Below are positions 1 to 8,151 of a stretch of DNA of 45,843 nucleotides, piece after piece. A program made the translations under genes and the position numbers. Under the pieces are notes generated by a model. That model saw nothing but the letters and a program-made list of their open reading frames with translations, did no database searches and was not told the DNA's origin. Position 1 is the stretch's first letter. The number at the start of each line of letters is the position of its first letter. Origin of the DNA: an uncultured Lachnospiraceae bacterium (GTDB lineage: Bacteria > Bacillota_A > Clostridia > Lachnospirales > Lachnospiraceae); assembly GCA_951801245.1 (NCBI GenBank), contig CATOMC010000016.1:1-45843 (forward strand), read 5' to 3'.

Positions 1-35
1 GTGCAACAATCCACGTTTTGAAAGTAATTTTCGTT

Positions 36-65
36 TTGCCTGTTTATATGAAATTGCGGTATAAT
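36..65 (+). promoter_or_regulatory. Probable sigma-A promoter
   Basis: A -35-like TTGCCT (36-41) and a perfect -10 TATAAT (60-65) are 18 bp apart. It would drive the truncated regulator/methyltransferase gene that follows. The distance to the reading frame is short, consistent with the start of the original gene having been deleted. Confidence 0.5.
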
Positions 66-141
66 AGCAGATAAAAGAAGCGTGGGCTGTGTATTTAATT
101 TATATCTTTAACTTAGGGAAAGTGGAACGAATTATCCGGAA

Positions 142-822
142 ATGGAAATGCTTCCTATGATTGCAAGTGTATTGGACACAAGTATTGATTCCCTTTTGGG
201 ATATAAGTCTTTTGTGGTTTCCGATTATGACAAACGGTATGACACGGCGGATTATTATTGGGGAATAACCCCTAACAATTTATGCTATGAAATAATGAAA
301 TTGCGACCGCCGGTTAAACCGTTAAAAGTGTTGGATATTGGCTGCGGAGAGGGGAAAGATGCTGTTTTTCTTGCTCGAAACGGTTATATTGTAACGGCTT
401 TTGATTTGTCTGAAGCCGGAATAGAAAAGGGGAAAAAGCTTGCAGAAAAATGTAATACTTATATAGATTTTTTTAAAGCTGATATAACTGATTTTCGTGC
501 AACCGAATACTATGACATTATTTTCAGTAGTGGAGTATATCATTTTATTAAGCCGGAAATCCGAAAAGAAATCACAGCAAACCTGAAAGAATACACAAAC
601 AAAAGCGGCATACACGCAATCAATGTATTTGTAGACAAACCATTTGTGGAAATTCCGCCGGATAAAGATGCCAATCGGTTTTGCTGGAAATCCGGAGAGC
701 TTTTTATGCTCTATCATGATTGGAAACTGCATAAGACAGAAGAAATCATTTTTAACTGCAATAGCGGTGGAATCCCACACCAGCATTGTATGGATATTAT
801 GATTGCGGAAAGGGTAAAATAA
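142..822 (+). CDS. Class I SAM methyltransferase with truncated HTH N-terminus
   Basis: A 226-residue protein with the SAM-binding motif I LDIGCGEG at residues 64-71, followed by the usual acidic residue after strand 2 and the motif-IV-like stretch IIFSSGVYHF. It resembles TehB-type small-molecule methyltransferases; the substrate is unknown. Residues 1-21, ending LDTSIDSLLGY, match the last helices of an XRE/Cro-CI HTH domain (compare 'iellp.iA..ldvsidelLgy'). The open frame reaches back to a stop at 109-111, and no HTH recognition helix lies upstream. I infer that the gene was an HTH-methyltransferase fusion that lost its 5' end. There is no convincing ribosome site before ATG 142 or 148, so expression is doubtful although the enzyme domain is intact. 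The region is AT-rich compared with the rest of the window. Confidence 0.6.
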   Translation: MEMLPMIASVLDTSIDSLLGYKSFVVSDYDKRYDTADYYWGITPNNLCYEIMKLRPPVKPLKVLDIGCGEGKDAVFLARNGYIVTAFDLSEAGIEKGKKLAEKCNTYIDFFKADITDFRATEYYDIIFSSGVYHFIKPEIRKEITANLKEYTNKSGIHAINVFVDKPFVEIPPDKDANRFCWKSGELFMLYHDWKLHKTEEIIFNCNSGGIPHQHCMDIMIAERVK

Positions 823-837
823 TTTTATTATAAAACA

Positions 838-1526
838 TTGTATGTTACTGATTTAGATGGAACTTTAATGCGGGATGATAAAATTATTTCAAATGAAATC
901 GTTGACATATTGAACCGTCTGCTTTCCCAAGGTATGTTTCTTACATATGCGACCGCAAGATTGCTTAGTTCCGCTTCTGGAATCACAAGAAATATTTCCT
1001 TTAACCTGCCGTCATTATCTGCAACGGAACAATCCTTGCCGATCCTCAGTCCAAGAGAGAAATCGAGATTTCAAAGTTTGGAGAAGAATTACAGCACATT
1101 CGACGGGCTTTGGCTGATGTCTCCATCCCCGGTTTCACGACCGCTTATTTTGGCTCGAATGAAGTAAAATTATGCCTGGCAGGAATAACGAATGAAGGTT
1201 TTCAGGATTATCTGCAAAACCATTCTGCGGACAAGCGTATCCGTATGGTTGATACAGAAGATAAATTGTATGAAGGGGAAACCTGCTACTTTACATTGAT
1301 TGCCCCAAAAAATGAATTACAGCCCCTTTATGAACGTATAAAACATATAGAGGGCATTAATTGTGTTTTTCAACAAGACAAATACAGGGCGGAATATTGG
1401 TTAGAACTATGTCCGGGGAATGCAACAAAGGCATCAGCAATTCAAATAGTAAAGCAGTATGGTTATCATCTTGGCTCTGCCATAGATGATAACCCCCTAG
1501 CAGTATTGGCTTGCCAATACTGCTAG
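838..1526 (+). pseudogene. HAD-superfamily (Cof-type) phosphatase, frameshifted and 3'-truncated
   Basis: The first part has the HAD motif I YVTDLDGTL and a motif-II-like YATAR. Near position 1010 the frame breaks: continuing in the next frame gives PAVIICNGTILADPQ, the expected HAD cap entry, so loss of one base (CCGGTC to CCGTC) explains it. The second frame runs on through the cap domain to AIDDNPLA, about where motif IV should be, and is then cut by the perfect palindrome at 1493-1530. No ATG with a ribosome site precedes motif I. It lies directly behind the methyltransferase and was probably co-transcribed. Seen: frameshift and truncation. Inferred: no active enzyme. Confidence 0.75.
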
Positions 1527-1530
1527 GGGG
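1493..1530. repeat. Perfect 18-bp inverted repeat with 2-nt loop
   Basis: CCCCCTAGCAGTATTGGC (1493-1510), TT, then its exact reverse complement (1513-1530). There is no T-run on either side, so it is a poor intrinsic terminator. It sits where the HAD gene loses homology, which suggests a junction or the end of a mobile segment. It could also form a cruciform. Confidence 0.85.
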
Positions 1531-1814
1531 CTCTCCGAGGGTATCCGGTGAAATGTGCTTTCAGCCCATTGGAAACAGTTTCCCGGCTGTTTTATACTTA
1601 TTCTGTTGGCAATTCTTTTATTTCTGTCTGTCCTTGTTATCCTTATCTGTCCCAAATGTACTGGTGATGAAAACTGAAAAAGAAAAACTTTCCCTTGTAA
1701 CTTGTCAATAAGGGCAAAAACAAGGGAAAAGGATATATATTTTGAGGCTGGACATACCGCAAATCCTTGAAAATAAAGGAAAGTTAAGGCAGTTAATAGA
1801 TAAATGATAATTTG
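1531..1814. other. Non-coding AT-rich spacer
   Basis: I see no credible gene. It holds a 10-bp inverted repeat, TTTCCCTTGT (1689-1698) and ACAAGGGAAA (1720-1729), with a 21-nt loop and no flanking T-run. Confidence 0.5.
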
Positions 1815-2012
1815 TCAAATTGCCTTAACTAAAAATAGCTCCATTGGTTGCCCATGTTTTGGAATATTTATAATAAGACTGTCACAATCTTTGTAGCCCA
1901 ATTTTCTATAGAAATGTTGTGCTTCTTCATCAACTTGTGTAGAAGTTAATAGCATATCATATCCTTGTTTATCACGAACTTTTTTCTTTAATTCATTGTT
2001 GGATAATTCCAT
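1815..2012 (-). pseudogene. C-terminal fragment of a GNAT acetyltransferase
   Basis: The 65-residue frame contains EEAQHFYRKLGYKD, the typical last helix and strand of GNAT N-acetyltransferases ('a..FYeklGF'). The acetyl-CoA-binding motif A (Q/RxxGxG/A) that should precede it is absent and is not found upstream in any frame. There is no ribosome site before the ATG. I read it as a remnant. Confidence 0.6.
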
Positions 2013-2022
2013 TAGATTTTTC

Positions 2023-2154
2023 TTAATCGTCCTGCCCTGTCAGTTTGTAAGGGTTAGGGAAATTGGCAATAAATGTATCAAGTTTCCGCAGAACTGGCAC
2101 TAAAAGACGCGTCAAAATCCAATCCGGAAGAGCATTGTCGGGGAGAGATGCCAT
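2023..2154 (-). pseudogene. Unidentified protein fragment (43 residues)
   Basis: The frame has protein-like composition (LPDNALPDWILTRLLVPVL near its start, ending PYKLTGQDD) but no ribosome site. It is bounded upstream by a stop inside the end of the neighbouring acetyltransferase. I do not recognise the family. It may be the tail of a lost accessory gene. Confidence 0.25.
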
Positions 2155-2174
2155 GTTCTGAACTAAAAATTGCG

Positions 2175-2675
2175 TTAGGAATTACCGGGATAGACGCTTT
2201 GAAGAACTTGAGATAAGAGACCTTCGCTCCTGGCCCGCTTCATCTCCACAATATATTCTGTGGTACCCTCCTCGAAGTGTTTGAACCCGGTAACCGCAAA
2301 CCCGTATTTTTCATAAAAACGTCTCGCGTCATCATTTTTCTCAAGCACCCACAGATGATCACAGTCGTATTTCTCGATTGCGAAAGTAATCAGTCTGCCG
2401 CCGATGCCCTGGTTTTCAAAGAAGGTATCCACATACAGTTCCTCAATTCCGGTCCCCTCTATATGGATCATTCCTTTGACAAAATCATCCTCATATACCC
2501 AGATATGTTCCAGTTTCTCCGGTTTTTCAATATATTCTTTGGCCAGAGGATAGACCTGAATTTCCCCAAAAGAAACTTTATCGTTCCGGAAAATCCTTCT
2601 GTAGTTCATCCGTTTCGTAAACACCAATATTTCCGCTATCCGGGAAGCATCTGTCACCACTGCACGCCGTATCAT
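2175..2675 (-). CDS. GNAT-family N-acetyltransferase
   Basis: A complete 166-residue GNAT protein. Motif A, ENQGIGGRL (residues 87-95), binds the acetyl-CoA pyrophosphate; the C-terminal NDDARRFYEKYGF (114-126) is the usual motif B. The substrate cannot be told from sequence. The start ATG is set by a good ribosome site (GGAGG, about 9 nt upstream). It begins 54 nt after the polyferredoxin stop with no clear terminator between, so read-through from the redox operon is possible, but nothing suggests a shared function. Confidence 0.85.
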   Translation of the reverse strand: MIRRAVVTDASRIAEILVFTKRMNYRRIFRNDKVSFGEIQVYPLAKEYIEKPEKLEHIWVYEDDFVKGMIHIEGTGIEELYVDTFFENQGIGGRLITFAIEKYDCDHLWVLEKNDDARRFYEKYGFAVTGFKHFEEGTTEYIVEMKRARSEGLLSQVLQSVYPGNS

Positions 2676-2729
2676 CTTTTGTTATCCTCCATAACTCCAC
2701 TTCGCGAAATCTCCCTATTCCATCTTAAA

Positions 2730-3572
2730 TTAAGGCACATTATTACGAAACCTTAAGGACACCGCTTTCTGCGGACAGGCATCCACGCATGCACCACACC
2801 GGATGCACTCTGCCGACTGGGGATTTGTCACCGGATTCACTTCCATCTGACATACTTTTGTACATTTCCCACAGCCATTGCACTTATGTCCGTCCACTTC
2901 CAGATGGTAAATACTGATCTTATTGAACAGCCCATATATTGCCCCCAATGGACAGAAGATCCGGCAGAAGAAACGATACATAAAGATACACCCCAGAATC
3001 GTCACCACGAGAATCCCCATTTTCAGGCCAAAAAGTGCGCCAATCGATTTTCTAAGCCCTTCATGGGACGCCAGCAGAAAGATGCCTCCCTCCAGGGTAC
3101 CCGCCGGACAGATATACTGGCAAAAGGCAGGTTTCCCCATCCCCATATAATCGGTGACCGCAACGGGAAGCAGCAGGACAAAAACAACAAGCACCACATA
3201 TTTAATCGATAAAAAAACCTTCTTTATTTTCCACTTGGGCGAAGGAATCTTATGGATCAGTTCCTGCAGCAAGCCAAAGGGACACAACCAACCGCAGACC
3301 GCTCTGCCAAACAGCACCCCGAAAGCCAGAAGCAGGCCTGTCACATAGAAGCTGAAATGGAATTTCGCAGAACCGTTTACCGCCTGCATGGCTCCAATCG
3401 GACAGGCAAAACTGGCCGCCGGACAAGAGTAACAATTCAGTCCGGGATTACAGAAATATTTCCATTTGCCCGTATATATTTTTCCGCCCTTAAAATTCAG
3501 CAAATGTACATTGGAACAGCCAAAGGCAATGATCTGCAGCAGTTTACGTTTCAGAGAGTATAAAGGTCTCAT
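2730..3572 (-). CDS. Membrane polyferredoxin (NapH-like 4Fe-4S protein)
   Basis: A 280-residue integral membrane iron-sulfur protein. A Cys-rich N-terminal segment has C41, C47, C50 and C57. Several membrane helices follow with NapH/YccI-type CxxxCP motifs (CGWLCPFG 93-100, CQYICPAG 151-158, CRIFCPLG 203-210). Two bacterial ferredoxin clusters end the protein: C231-C234-C237-C241 and C256-C259-C262-C266, each closed in the other's CP/C pattern. The family moves electrons between cytoplasmic donors and membrane or extracytoplasmic partners. I chose ATG 3572, 4 nt after the CxxC gene's stop and preceded by GGGGTGA, over TTG 3590, which would overlap that gene. Co-transcription with the TlpA-like and CxxC genes suggests it supplies reducing power to them. 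Confidence 0.85.
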   Translation of the reverse strand: MRPLYSLKRKLLQIIAFGCSNVHLLNFKGGKIYTGKWKYFCNPGLNCYSCPAASFACPIGAMQAVNGSAKFHFSFYVTGLLLAFGVLFGRAVCGWLCPFGLLQELIHKIPSPKWKIKKVFLSIKYVVLVVFVLLLPVAVTDYMGMGKPAFCQYICPAGTLEGGIFLLASHEGLRKSIGALFGLKMGILVVTILGCIFMYRFFCRIFCPLGAIYGLFNKISIYHLEVDGHKCNGCGKCTKVCQMEVNPVTNPQSAECIRCGACVDACPQKAVSLRFRNNVP

Positions 3573-3576
3573 CCCA

Positions 3577-3729
3577 TCACCCCAATCCAATACATTCGAA
3601 GCAGATATTGACAGCCTTATTCAAAACAATTCCCATTTCTCCCCTGGCGGCTCCATACCATAAGAATACACAGGCTGTAATAAGTCCTGCGCCCCGTGCG
3701 ATCAAAAGCCATTTTCGTCTATCTTCCAC
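3577..3729 (-). CDS. CD1871A-type small membrane CxxC protein
   Basis: 50 residues: a basic N-terminus (EDRRKW), one membrane helix (about residues 7-26), then ARGE and a short tail ending NICFECIGLG with a C-x-x-C pair (C43, C46). This matches the CD1871A-type CxxC family, whose function is unknown. The positive-inside rule puts the tail outside, close to the membrane surface. The GTG start at 3729 is chosen because AGGAG lies 7-8 nt upstream; it overlaps the end of the thioredoxin gene (stop 3719-3721), pointing to translational coupling. I infer that the CxxC relays electrons between the polyferredoxin and the thioredoxin lipoprotein. Confidence 0.75.
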   Translation of the reverse strand: MEDRRKWLLIARGAGLITACVFLWYGAARGEMGIVLNKAVNICFECIGLG

Positions 3730-4333
3730 CAAGATACTCCTCCACAAACTTTTTATAGCCATCCACATCTGCTCCCAGGATAGGATCTCCTACCATCGTT
3801 CCCTCTTTGTCTATAAACATGGTAGTCGGCACACCCAGCACATCTTTTAAGACAGGAGCAAAATCCTGATTGGCAATGATCTGCGTAAACTCTGCTCCGG
3901 CATTTGATGTTATGTCAACTGCCATATCATGGTGCTCTTTATCTTCTTCCCCATTGATATCTATGATCAGTCCCACCATCTGCACATTCTCCGGCATCTC
4001 TTTGGCCCATTCCCCCAGTTCCGGCATCTCTCCCACACAGGGATTACAGAAGGTTCCCCAGATATTGAGTACCGTCAGATCCTTTTCCCCAAAGATACTC
4101 TCCGTGACTGTATTACCCTCCAGATCCGTTGCCGTAAAAGCAGGAAATTTCTCATTTTCTTCTTGTGCCTCATCTCCTTGGCCCGCGCTGCTTCCAACGG
4201 TCTGCGCGGGTTTGTCATCTACCATATTTTTCTGATCCTTTGCCGTATCTCCACAGCCTGTCATACCTATGAGGATGGCACACAAAGCCACACCCTGTTT
4301 CATATAGTTGCTCCATCTCTTGTTTCGGTCCAT
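3719..4333 (-). CDS. Thioredoxin-fold lipoprotein (TlpA/ResA-like)
   Basis: 204 residues. The N-terminus has KR residues, a hydrophobic stretch and a lipobox ending MTGC (lipid-bearing C27), so it is a membrane-anchored extracytoplasmic lipoprotein. A low-complexity acidic linker (30-62) leads to a TlpA/AhpC-TSA domain with active site WGTFCNPC (C96, C99) and the cis-Pro region GVPTTMFID. The family reduces or swaps disulfides outside the membrane, for example in cytochrome c maturation. It is the first gene of the three-gene redox operon. ATG 4333 follows GGAG by about 10 nt. The promoter region carries a 12-bp direct repeat and a 7-1-7 inverted repeat (separate entries). Confidence 0.88.
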   Translation of the reverse strand: MDRNKRWSNYMKQGVALCAILIGMTGCGDTAKDQKNMVDDKPAQTVGSSAGQGDEAQEENEKFPAFTATDLEGNTVTESIFGEKDLTVLNIWGTFCNPCVGEMPELGEWAKEMPENVQMVGLIIDINGEEDKEHHDMAVDITSNAGAEFTQIIANQDFAPVLKDVLGVPTTMFIDKEGTMVGDPILGADVDGYKKFVEEYLGGR

Positions 4334-4348
4334 CGTTTCCGTTCTCCT

Positions 4349-4379
4349 TTTATGTCAACCTATTTACTTTATGTCAACC
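4349..4379. repeat. Direct repeat upstream of the redox operon
   Basis: TTTATGTCAACC occurs at 4349-4360 and 4368-4379, a 19-bp period. On the minus strand each copy reads GGTTGACATAAA and contains a consensus-like TTGACA -35 element. No good -10 is placed for either copy, so this may be a binding site as much as a promoter. Confidence 0.6.
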
Positions 4380-4420
4380 ACTCAGGCACCGCTTATGGAC
4401 ACCTGATATCCTATTGCGTT

Positions 4421-4435
4421 ATCATATCATATGAT
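4421..4435. promoter_or_regulatory. 7-1-7 inverted repeat, possible operator of the redox operon
   Basis: ATCATATCATATGAT is a perfect inverted repeat of 7-bp arms around one base, the geometry of Fur/PerR-type boxes, though the bases differ from their usual consensus. It lies about 90 bp upstream of the thioredoxin lipoprotein. The identical 15-mer recurs at 17335-17349 upstream of the Fe-S aldo/keto reductase. Confidence 0.4.
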
Positions 4436-4449
4436 CTTACCAGTAAGCA

Positions 4450-4476
4450 ATATCTCAGAAAAATTTGCTAAGATAT
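4450..4476. other. Inverted repeat between divergent genes
   Basis: ATATCTCAG (4450-4458) and CTAAGATAT (4468-4476) pair with one mismatch around a 9-nt AT-rich loop. It lies between the redox operon and the DJ-1-like gene. It could be an operator or chance AT-rich symmetry. Confidence 0.3.
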
Positions 4477-4541
4477 CTCTTGTACTGCTTTTGTGGATTT
4501 GATACCATGGACATAGACTTGGCATAGCAGGAGGTTTGTGT

Positions 4542-5054
4542 ATGAAAGATGTCTTTCTTATTTATAGCACTTGTTGTTTTTATGAAATCGTGATTCTAAA
4601 CTATTTTATGAGTTGTACTGCATGTGATGTGATTCTGTGTTCACCGGACGGAAAGCCTGTCCGGACAATGGAAGGGTATTGTGTCAACGCGGACATGGCA
4701 CTTGCAGATGTGGACAGGGAACTGATCAGGAGTTTTATCCTACCCGGAGGCGATATTTCCTCCCTCAACAATGAATTCCTGCATGGATATCTGCAGGACT
4801 TAAAGAACCGGAAGGTTCTGATCGCTGCGATCTGTGCGGGTGTCAATCTGTTGGAAAGCGCAGGTATTTTAGCGGGAATACGGACAACTCACAGCATGGA
4901 TCTTGACATTGCCAACGATGATCATGTGATCACGGCCAGAGCCAATGCCTATGTGGACTTTGCGATCGAAACAGCGAAAGAACTGGGGTTATTTACGGAT
5001 GAAGAAGATTTGCGGGAAACCATCGATTTCTGGAAATACTTTAAAAGAGCGTAA
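4542..5054 (+). CDS. DJ-1/PfpI family protein
   Basis: 170 residues of the DJ-1/PfpI (class I glutamine-amidotransferase-like) fold. The nucleophile elbow is AAICAGVNLLESAGIL, with Cys in the family position; FILPGGDISSL is the conserved strand before it, and THS.D follows. Members act as protein deglycase/chaperone-like enzymes, hydrolases or regulators; the role here is not resolvable. ATG 4542 has an ideal AGGAGG 7 nt upstream and is preferred to TTG 4536. It is monocistronic, ending at the bidirectional hairpin at 5060-5092. Confidence 0.82.
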   Translation: MKDVFLIYSTCCFYEIVILNYFMSCTACDVILCSPDGKPVRTMEGYCVNADMALADVDRELIRSFILPGGDISSLNNEFLHGYLQDLKNRKVLIAAICAGVNLLESAGILAGIRTTHSMDLDIANDDHVITARANAYVDFAIETAKELGLFTDEEDLRETIDFWKYFKRA

Positions 5055-5059
5055 ACGCG

Positions 5060-5092
5060 AGCCCTATGCAATCCGCAAAACGGCATAGGGCT
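5060..5092. terminator. Bidirectional hairpin between convergent genes
   Basis: AGCCCTATGC (5060-5069) and GCATAGGGCT (5083-5092) form a perfect 10-bp stem with a 13-nt loop, between the ends of the DJ-1-like and DUF6171 genes. No long T-run follows, so termination strength is uncertain. Confidence 0.6.
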
Positions 5093-5098
5093 GAGCTG

Positions 5099-5356
5099 TT
5101 ACCATTGCTCATAGGGGCATCTGTTCTTTTTCATGACCGCCCGCAGTTCTACATAGCAGCCACAGGCCCTGCACATACCGTCATACAAGCGGTCACAGGA
5201 CTGGCAGATTAAGAGCCGCTTTTCGTAAAGCGGCTCTGAAACCTTAACTTCTTCGTCCAGATTGGCAATATATGTATGCAGATTTTCAAAATATTCATTC
5301 CGGTCCATGTCTCTGGTCAGACATTTGCGGCAGATACGTCTCTGTACTGTCTCCAT
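5099..5356 (-). CDS. DUF6171-like Cys-rich small protein
   Basis: 85 residues with RRICRKCLTRDM at the N-terminus and C-x-x-C pairs CQSCD and CRACGC plus a final CPYEQW. The pattern matches the DUF6171 proteins common in Lachnospiraceae; the cysteines suggest one or two zinc sites. Function is unknown. It is convergent with the DJ-1-like gene and in the same direction as the arabinan genes, from which it is separated by 82 bp. Confidence 0.7.
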   Translation of the reverse strand: METVQRRICRKCLTRDMDRNEYFENLHTYIANLDEEVKVSEPLYEKRLLICQSCDRLYDGMCRACGCYVELRAVMKKNRCPYEQW

Positions 5357-5437
5357 ATCTTTCTACCCTCTGTTTCCAATAACAGGTGCACATACTGTTC
5401 ACTGCCTGACTCTGCAATGCTTTCTTCCCTATGCGTC

Positions 5438-6949
5438 TTAGCGGATACGGAAACTGATCACGCTGCCGGCCGGCGCCGTGAAGCTGATCCTGCCATCCTT
5501 AATTTCATAGGCATCGAACGCTTCTTCCTTCACCCTCTCAGGTTCCTCAAAGGTATTATGTGCATGCATGTCACCGCGCAGAATCGCCGCCCTGATCTCT
5601 CGGGGCACCAGTTCGGCAAATGCCATCTCCACAGGCGCATCCTCGCTGACAGAGAGGTTTGTGAGGGTCACATTCACACAGCCGTCTCTATCCACAGATA
5701 CCGATTCATCCAAGAACGGCACCTGGCTTTCCCCGGTGATGCCCACTGTCTTATTGCCCTCGATATAACTCTCCACAAGATCCGCGTCCTGATGATGTTT
5801 GTACATATGGAATACATGGTAGGTAGGCGTCAGGATCATCTTCGGCCCTTCCGTCAGGATTACAGACTGCAATACATTTACCATCTGGGCAATGCAGGCC
5901 ATCTTCACACGTTCGCAGTGTTTGTTGAAGATATTGAGCGTTACCCCTGCCACCAGAGCATCCCGCATGGTGTTTTGTTGGTACAGAAACCCGGGGTTCG
6001 TGCCCGGCTCCACGTCGAACCAGCAGCCCCACTCATCCACGATCATGCCAATCTCTTTCTCCGGGTCATACTGATCCATAATCGCGCCGTGCCGTTCTAC
6101 CAGTTCCTTCATATAGACAGCTTTTTGCAGCGTCTTATACCAGTCTTTCTCATCAAACTGTGTCGCACTGCCTTTCTTCTCCCACTCGCCCGGAACTACA
6201 TAATAGTGCAGGGAAAGGCCGTCCATATACCCATGTGCAGGGGTTCCCGGCTGGGGTTTTGCATAGCAGGTGCTCAACACGCCTTCCGTCCAGAAATAGT
6301 CATCCGCGTTGGGGCCGCCGCATATCTTCTTCACCGGCTTATCCGCATGATACTGCCTCACATAAGTCTGATATCTTCTGTACAGGTTCGCATAATATTC
6401 CGGCGTCATATTGCCGCCGCATCCCCAATTTTCATTGCCAACCCCGAAATAATCAATCTTCCATGGCTTCTCATGACCATTCTTCTTACGAAGGTCAGCC
6501 ATCGGTGAAACTCCGTCAAAGGTGATATATTCCACCCATTCGCTCATCTCCTGGACCGTGCCGCTTCCCACATTTCCATTCACATAAGTCTTACATCCAA
6601 GCTGCCTGCACAGTTCGAAGAATTCGTGGGTGCCGAAGCTGTTATCCTCCACCACGCCGCCCCAATGGGTGTTTATCATCTTTTTGCGGCTTTCTTTGGG
6701 GCCGATGCCGTCTTTCCAATGATACTCATCGGCAAAGCAGCCGCCCGGCCAGCGCAGTACCGGAATCTGCATCTCTTTGAGCGCATCTACCACGTCCTTG
6801 CGCATACCGTTCACATGGGGAATATCAGAGTCTTCCCCCACATAAATTCCCTCGTAAATACATCTTCCCAGATGTTCTGAAAAATGGCCATAGATTTCCG
6901 GATTGATGTGTCCTTTTTTGTTTCTCTCATTGATAAATAATTTTGCCAT
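5438..6949 (-). CDS. abfA: GH51 alpha-L-arabinofuranosidase
   Basis: 503 residues, the usual intracellular GH51 length, with no signal peptide. Landmarks: N-terminal [29 protein letters not shown], the acid/base glutamate in FGVGNENWG (about E173), and the nucleophile in IVDEWGCW (about E306), followed by a C-terminal beta domain. The enzyme releases terminal L-arabinofuranose from arabinan and arabinoxylan oligosaccharides in the cytoplasm. ATG 6949 is chosen over 6961 because GGAGG lies 7 nt before it. It follows the GH43 gene by 66 bp without a terminator, so the two likely form one arabinan-use operon. Confidence 0.93.
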   Translation of the reverse strand: MAKLFINERNKKGHINPEIYGHFSEHLGRCIYEGIYVGEDSDIPHVNGMRKDVVDALKEMQIPVLRWPGGCFADEYHWKDGIGPKESRKKMINTHWGGVVEDNSFGTHEFFELCRQLGCKTYVNGNVGSGTVQEMSEWVEYITFDGVSPMADLRKKNGHEKPWKIDYFGVGNENWGCGGNMTPEYYANLYRRYQTYVRQYHADKPVKKICGGPNADDYFWTEGVLSTCYAKPQPGTPAHGYMDGLSLHYYVVPGEWEKKGSATQFDEKDWYKTLQKAVYMKELVERHGAIMDQYDPEKEIGMIVDEWGCWFDVEPGTNPGFLYQQNTMRDALVAGVTLNIFNKHCERVKMACIAQMVNVLQSVILTEGPKMILTPTYHVFHMYKHHQDADLVESYIEGNKTVGITGESQVPFLDESVSVDRDGCVNVTLTNLSVSEDAPVEMAFAELVPREIRAAILRGDMHAHNTFEEPERVKEEAFDAYEIKDGRISFTAPAGSVISFRIR

Positions 6950-7015
6950 ATTAACCTCCATGATTCCGCCTCATAGAATCTCCCATCCATTGTACGGTTC
7001 ATCCCTTTCTACTTT

Positions 7016-7969
7016 CTACAAAAACCGAAATACCGGCCTGTCATTCTCCCATCCAAACTTCATCAGCATAGCGTGACGGTTGGGATTATAGAGAGGATCG
7101 CCCACGATTTCCGTCTCCGTTCTGGCATGATAGACCAGAATATCATTTCCCTCTTCATCCACAGTGAAGCTGTTGTGCCCGGGCCCGTAGATTCCGGACT
7201 CCCGGTCGGATCGAAGCACCGGATAGCGCTCCTTTTTCCAGGAAAGCGGGTCTAACAGATCGGCATTTTCATCTGCCGTCAGCATCCCCATACAGTAGTC
7301 CACACCCGTCTCTGAGGCTGAATAGGTCACATAAATCCTGCCATTTCGTTTCAGAACCGCCGGGCCTTCATTGACCCAGAACCCCACCCGTTCCCAGTCA
7401 TAATCCGGTGTGGTGAGAAGCACCTGCACGGTCTTTAGCTTCCATGGCGTCTCCATCTGCGCGATATAAAGATTGGATATCTGTTTCCCAACGCCCACTT
7501 TTTCCGCCCATATATAGTACCACTGTCCTTGATTCTCAAATACTGTGGCATCCAGGGAAAACGCCTCAAAGGAGAACGTATCCTCATCGGCCCGGCCCAT
7601 CTTGCCGCGTTCTGTCCAGACACCCGTCACAGGATCCGCATCCCGGCATTCTAGCACATACGGCCGGATTGCCCAGATATCATCCTTGTCCCCGCCTGCA
7701 TAATAAATATACCACACGCCATTGATATAATGAAGTTCCGGCGCCCAGATATGGCAACTCATAATCCCCGATTCGTGTTTGTGCCAAACTTCCACTTCTT
7801 CGGCATCGGCAAGCCCGGCCAACGTGGACGCCCTGCGCAGAACAATGCCGTCGTAAGACGGAACCGAGGCCGTAAAATAATAGACGCCATCCGTATGCCT
7901 GTACACATAAGGATCTGCCCGCTGTAATATCCACGGTTTGTTGTATGTAAGTTCTCTTCTTTCTTTCAT
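7016..7969 (-). CDS. GH43 glycosidase (arabinofuranosidase type)
   Basis: 317 residues, a single five-bladed beta-propeller GH43 domain without secretion signal or binding module. Catalytic residues fit the family: base D19 in QRADPYVY, pKa-modulator D140 in FSLDATVF, and acid E201 in VNEGPAV. HAPELH-type (CHIWAPELHYI) and GPGHNSFT motifs are present. Probable substrate is arabino-oligosaccharide, supported by the following GH51 gene. ATG 7969 has a GAGGGG ribosome site. Transcription should start at the promoter/operator at 8000-8043. Confidence 0.9.
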   Translation of the reverse strand: MKERRELTYNKPWILQRADPYVYRHTDGVYYFTASVPSYDGIVLRRASTLAGLADAEEVEVWHKHESGIMSCHIWAPELHYINGVWYIYYAGGDKDDIWAIRPYVLECRDADPVTGVWTERGKMGRADEDTFSFEAFSLDATVFENQGQWYYIWAEKVGVGKQISNLYIAQMETPWKLKTVQVLLTTPDYDWERVGFWVNEGPAVLKRNGRIYVTYSASETGVDYCMGMLTADENADLLDPLSWKKERYPVLRSDRESGIYGPGHNSFTVDEEGNDILVYHARTETEIVGDPLYNPNRHAMLMKFGWENDRPVFRFL

Positions 7970-7999
7970 GCTCCCCTCCTATGCAATTTATTAAATTAT

Positions 8000-8043
8000 T
8001 TTAGATATATCTAAATTATATTGAATTCCTTTTTAGAAAGCAA
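8000..8043 (-). promoter_or_regulatory. Promoter with palindromic operator for the arabinan operon
   Basis: On the minus strand a -35 TTGCTT (8043-8038), a 17-bp spacer and a perfect -10 TATAAT (8020-8015) lie 46 bp before the GH43 start. Abutting the -10 is the perfect 16-bp palindrome TTTAGATATATCTAAA (8000-8015), placed over the transcription start as expected of a repressor site. No regulator gene is adjacent. Confidence 0.7.
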
Positions 8044-8151
8044 CTACTATTTTGCAATACTTCAATGGATCTGTTCCGGTGTCACCGATAAATTTCCCGC
8101 ATCATAAAATAAATGTATACTCTGTACCTCTCATCAGAAAGGAACTCTGTC

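Noticed and set aside
1511..1711. 66-codon plus frame after the palindrome
   Set aside because: It starts in the palindrome's right arm, has no ribosome site and has low-complexity hydrophobic content.
5276..6508. 410-codon open frame on the plus strand
   Set aside because: It is antisense to the clear GH51 gene, has no ribosome site and shows no known motif.
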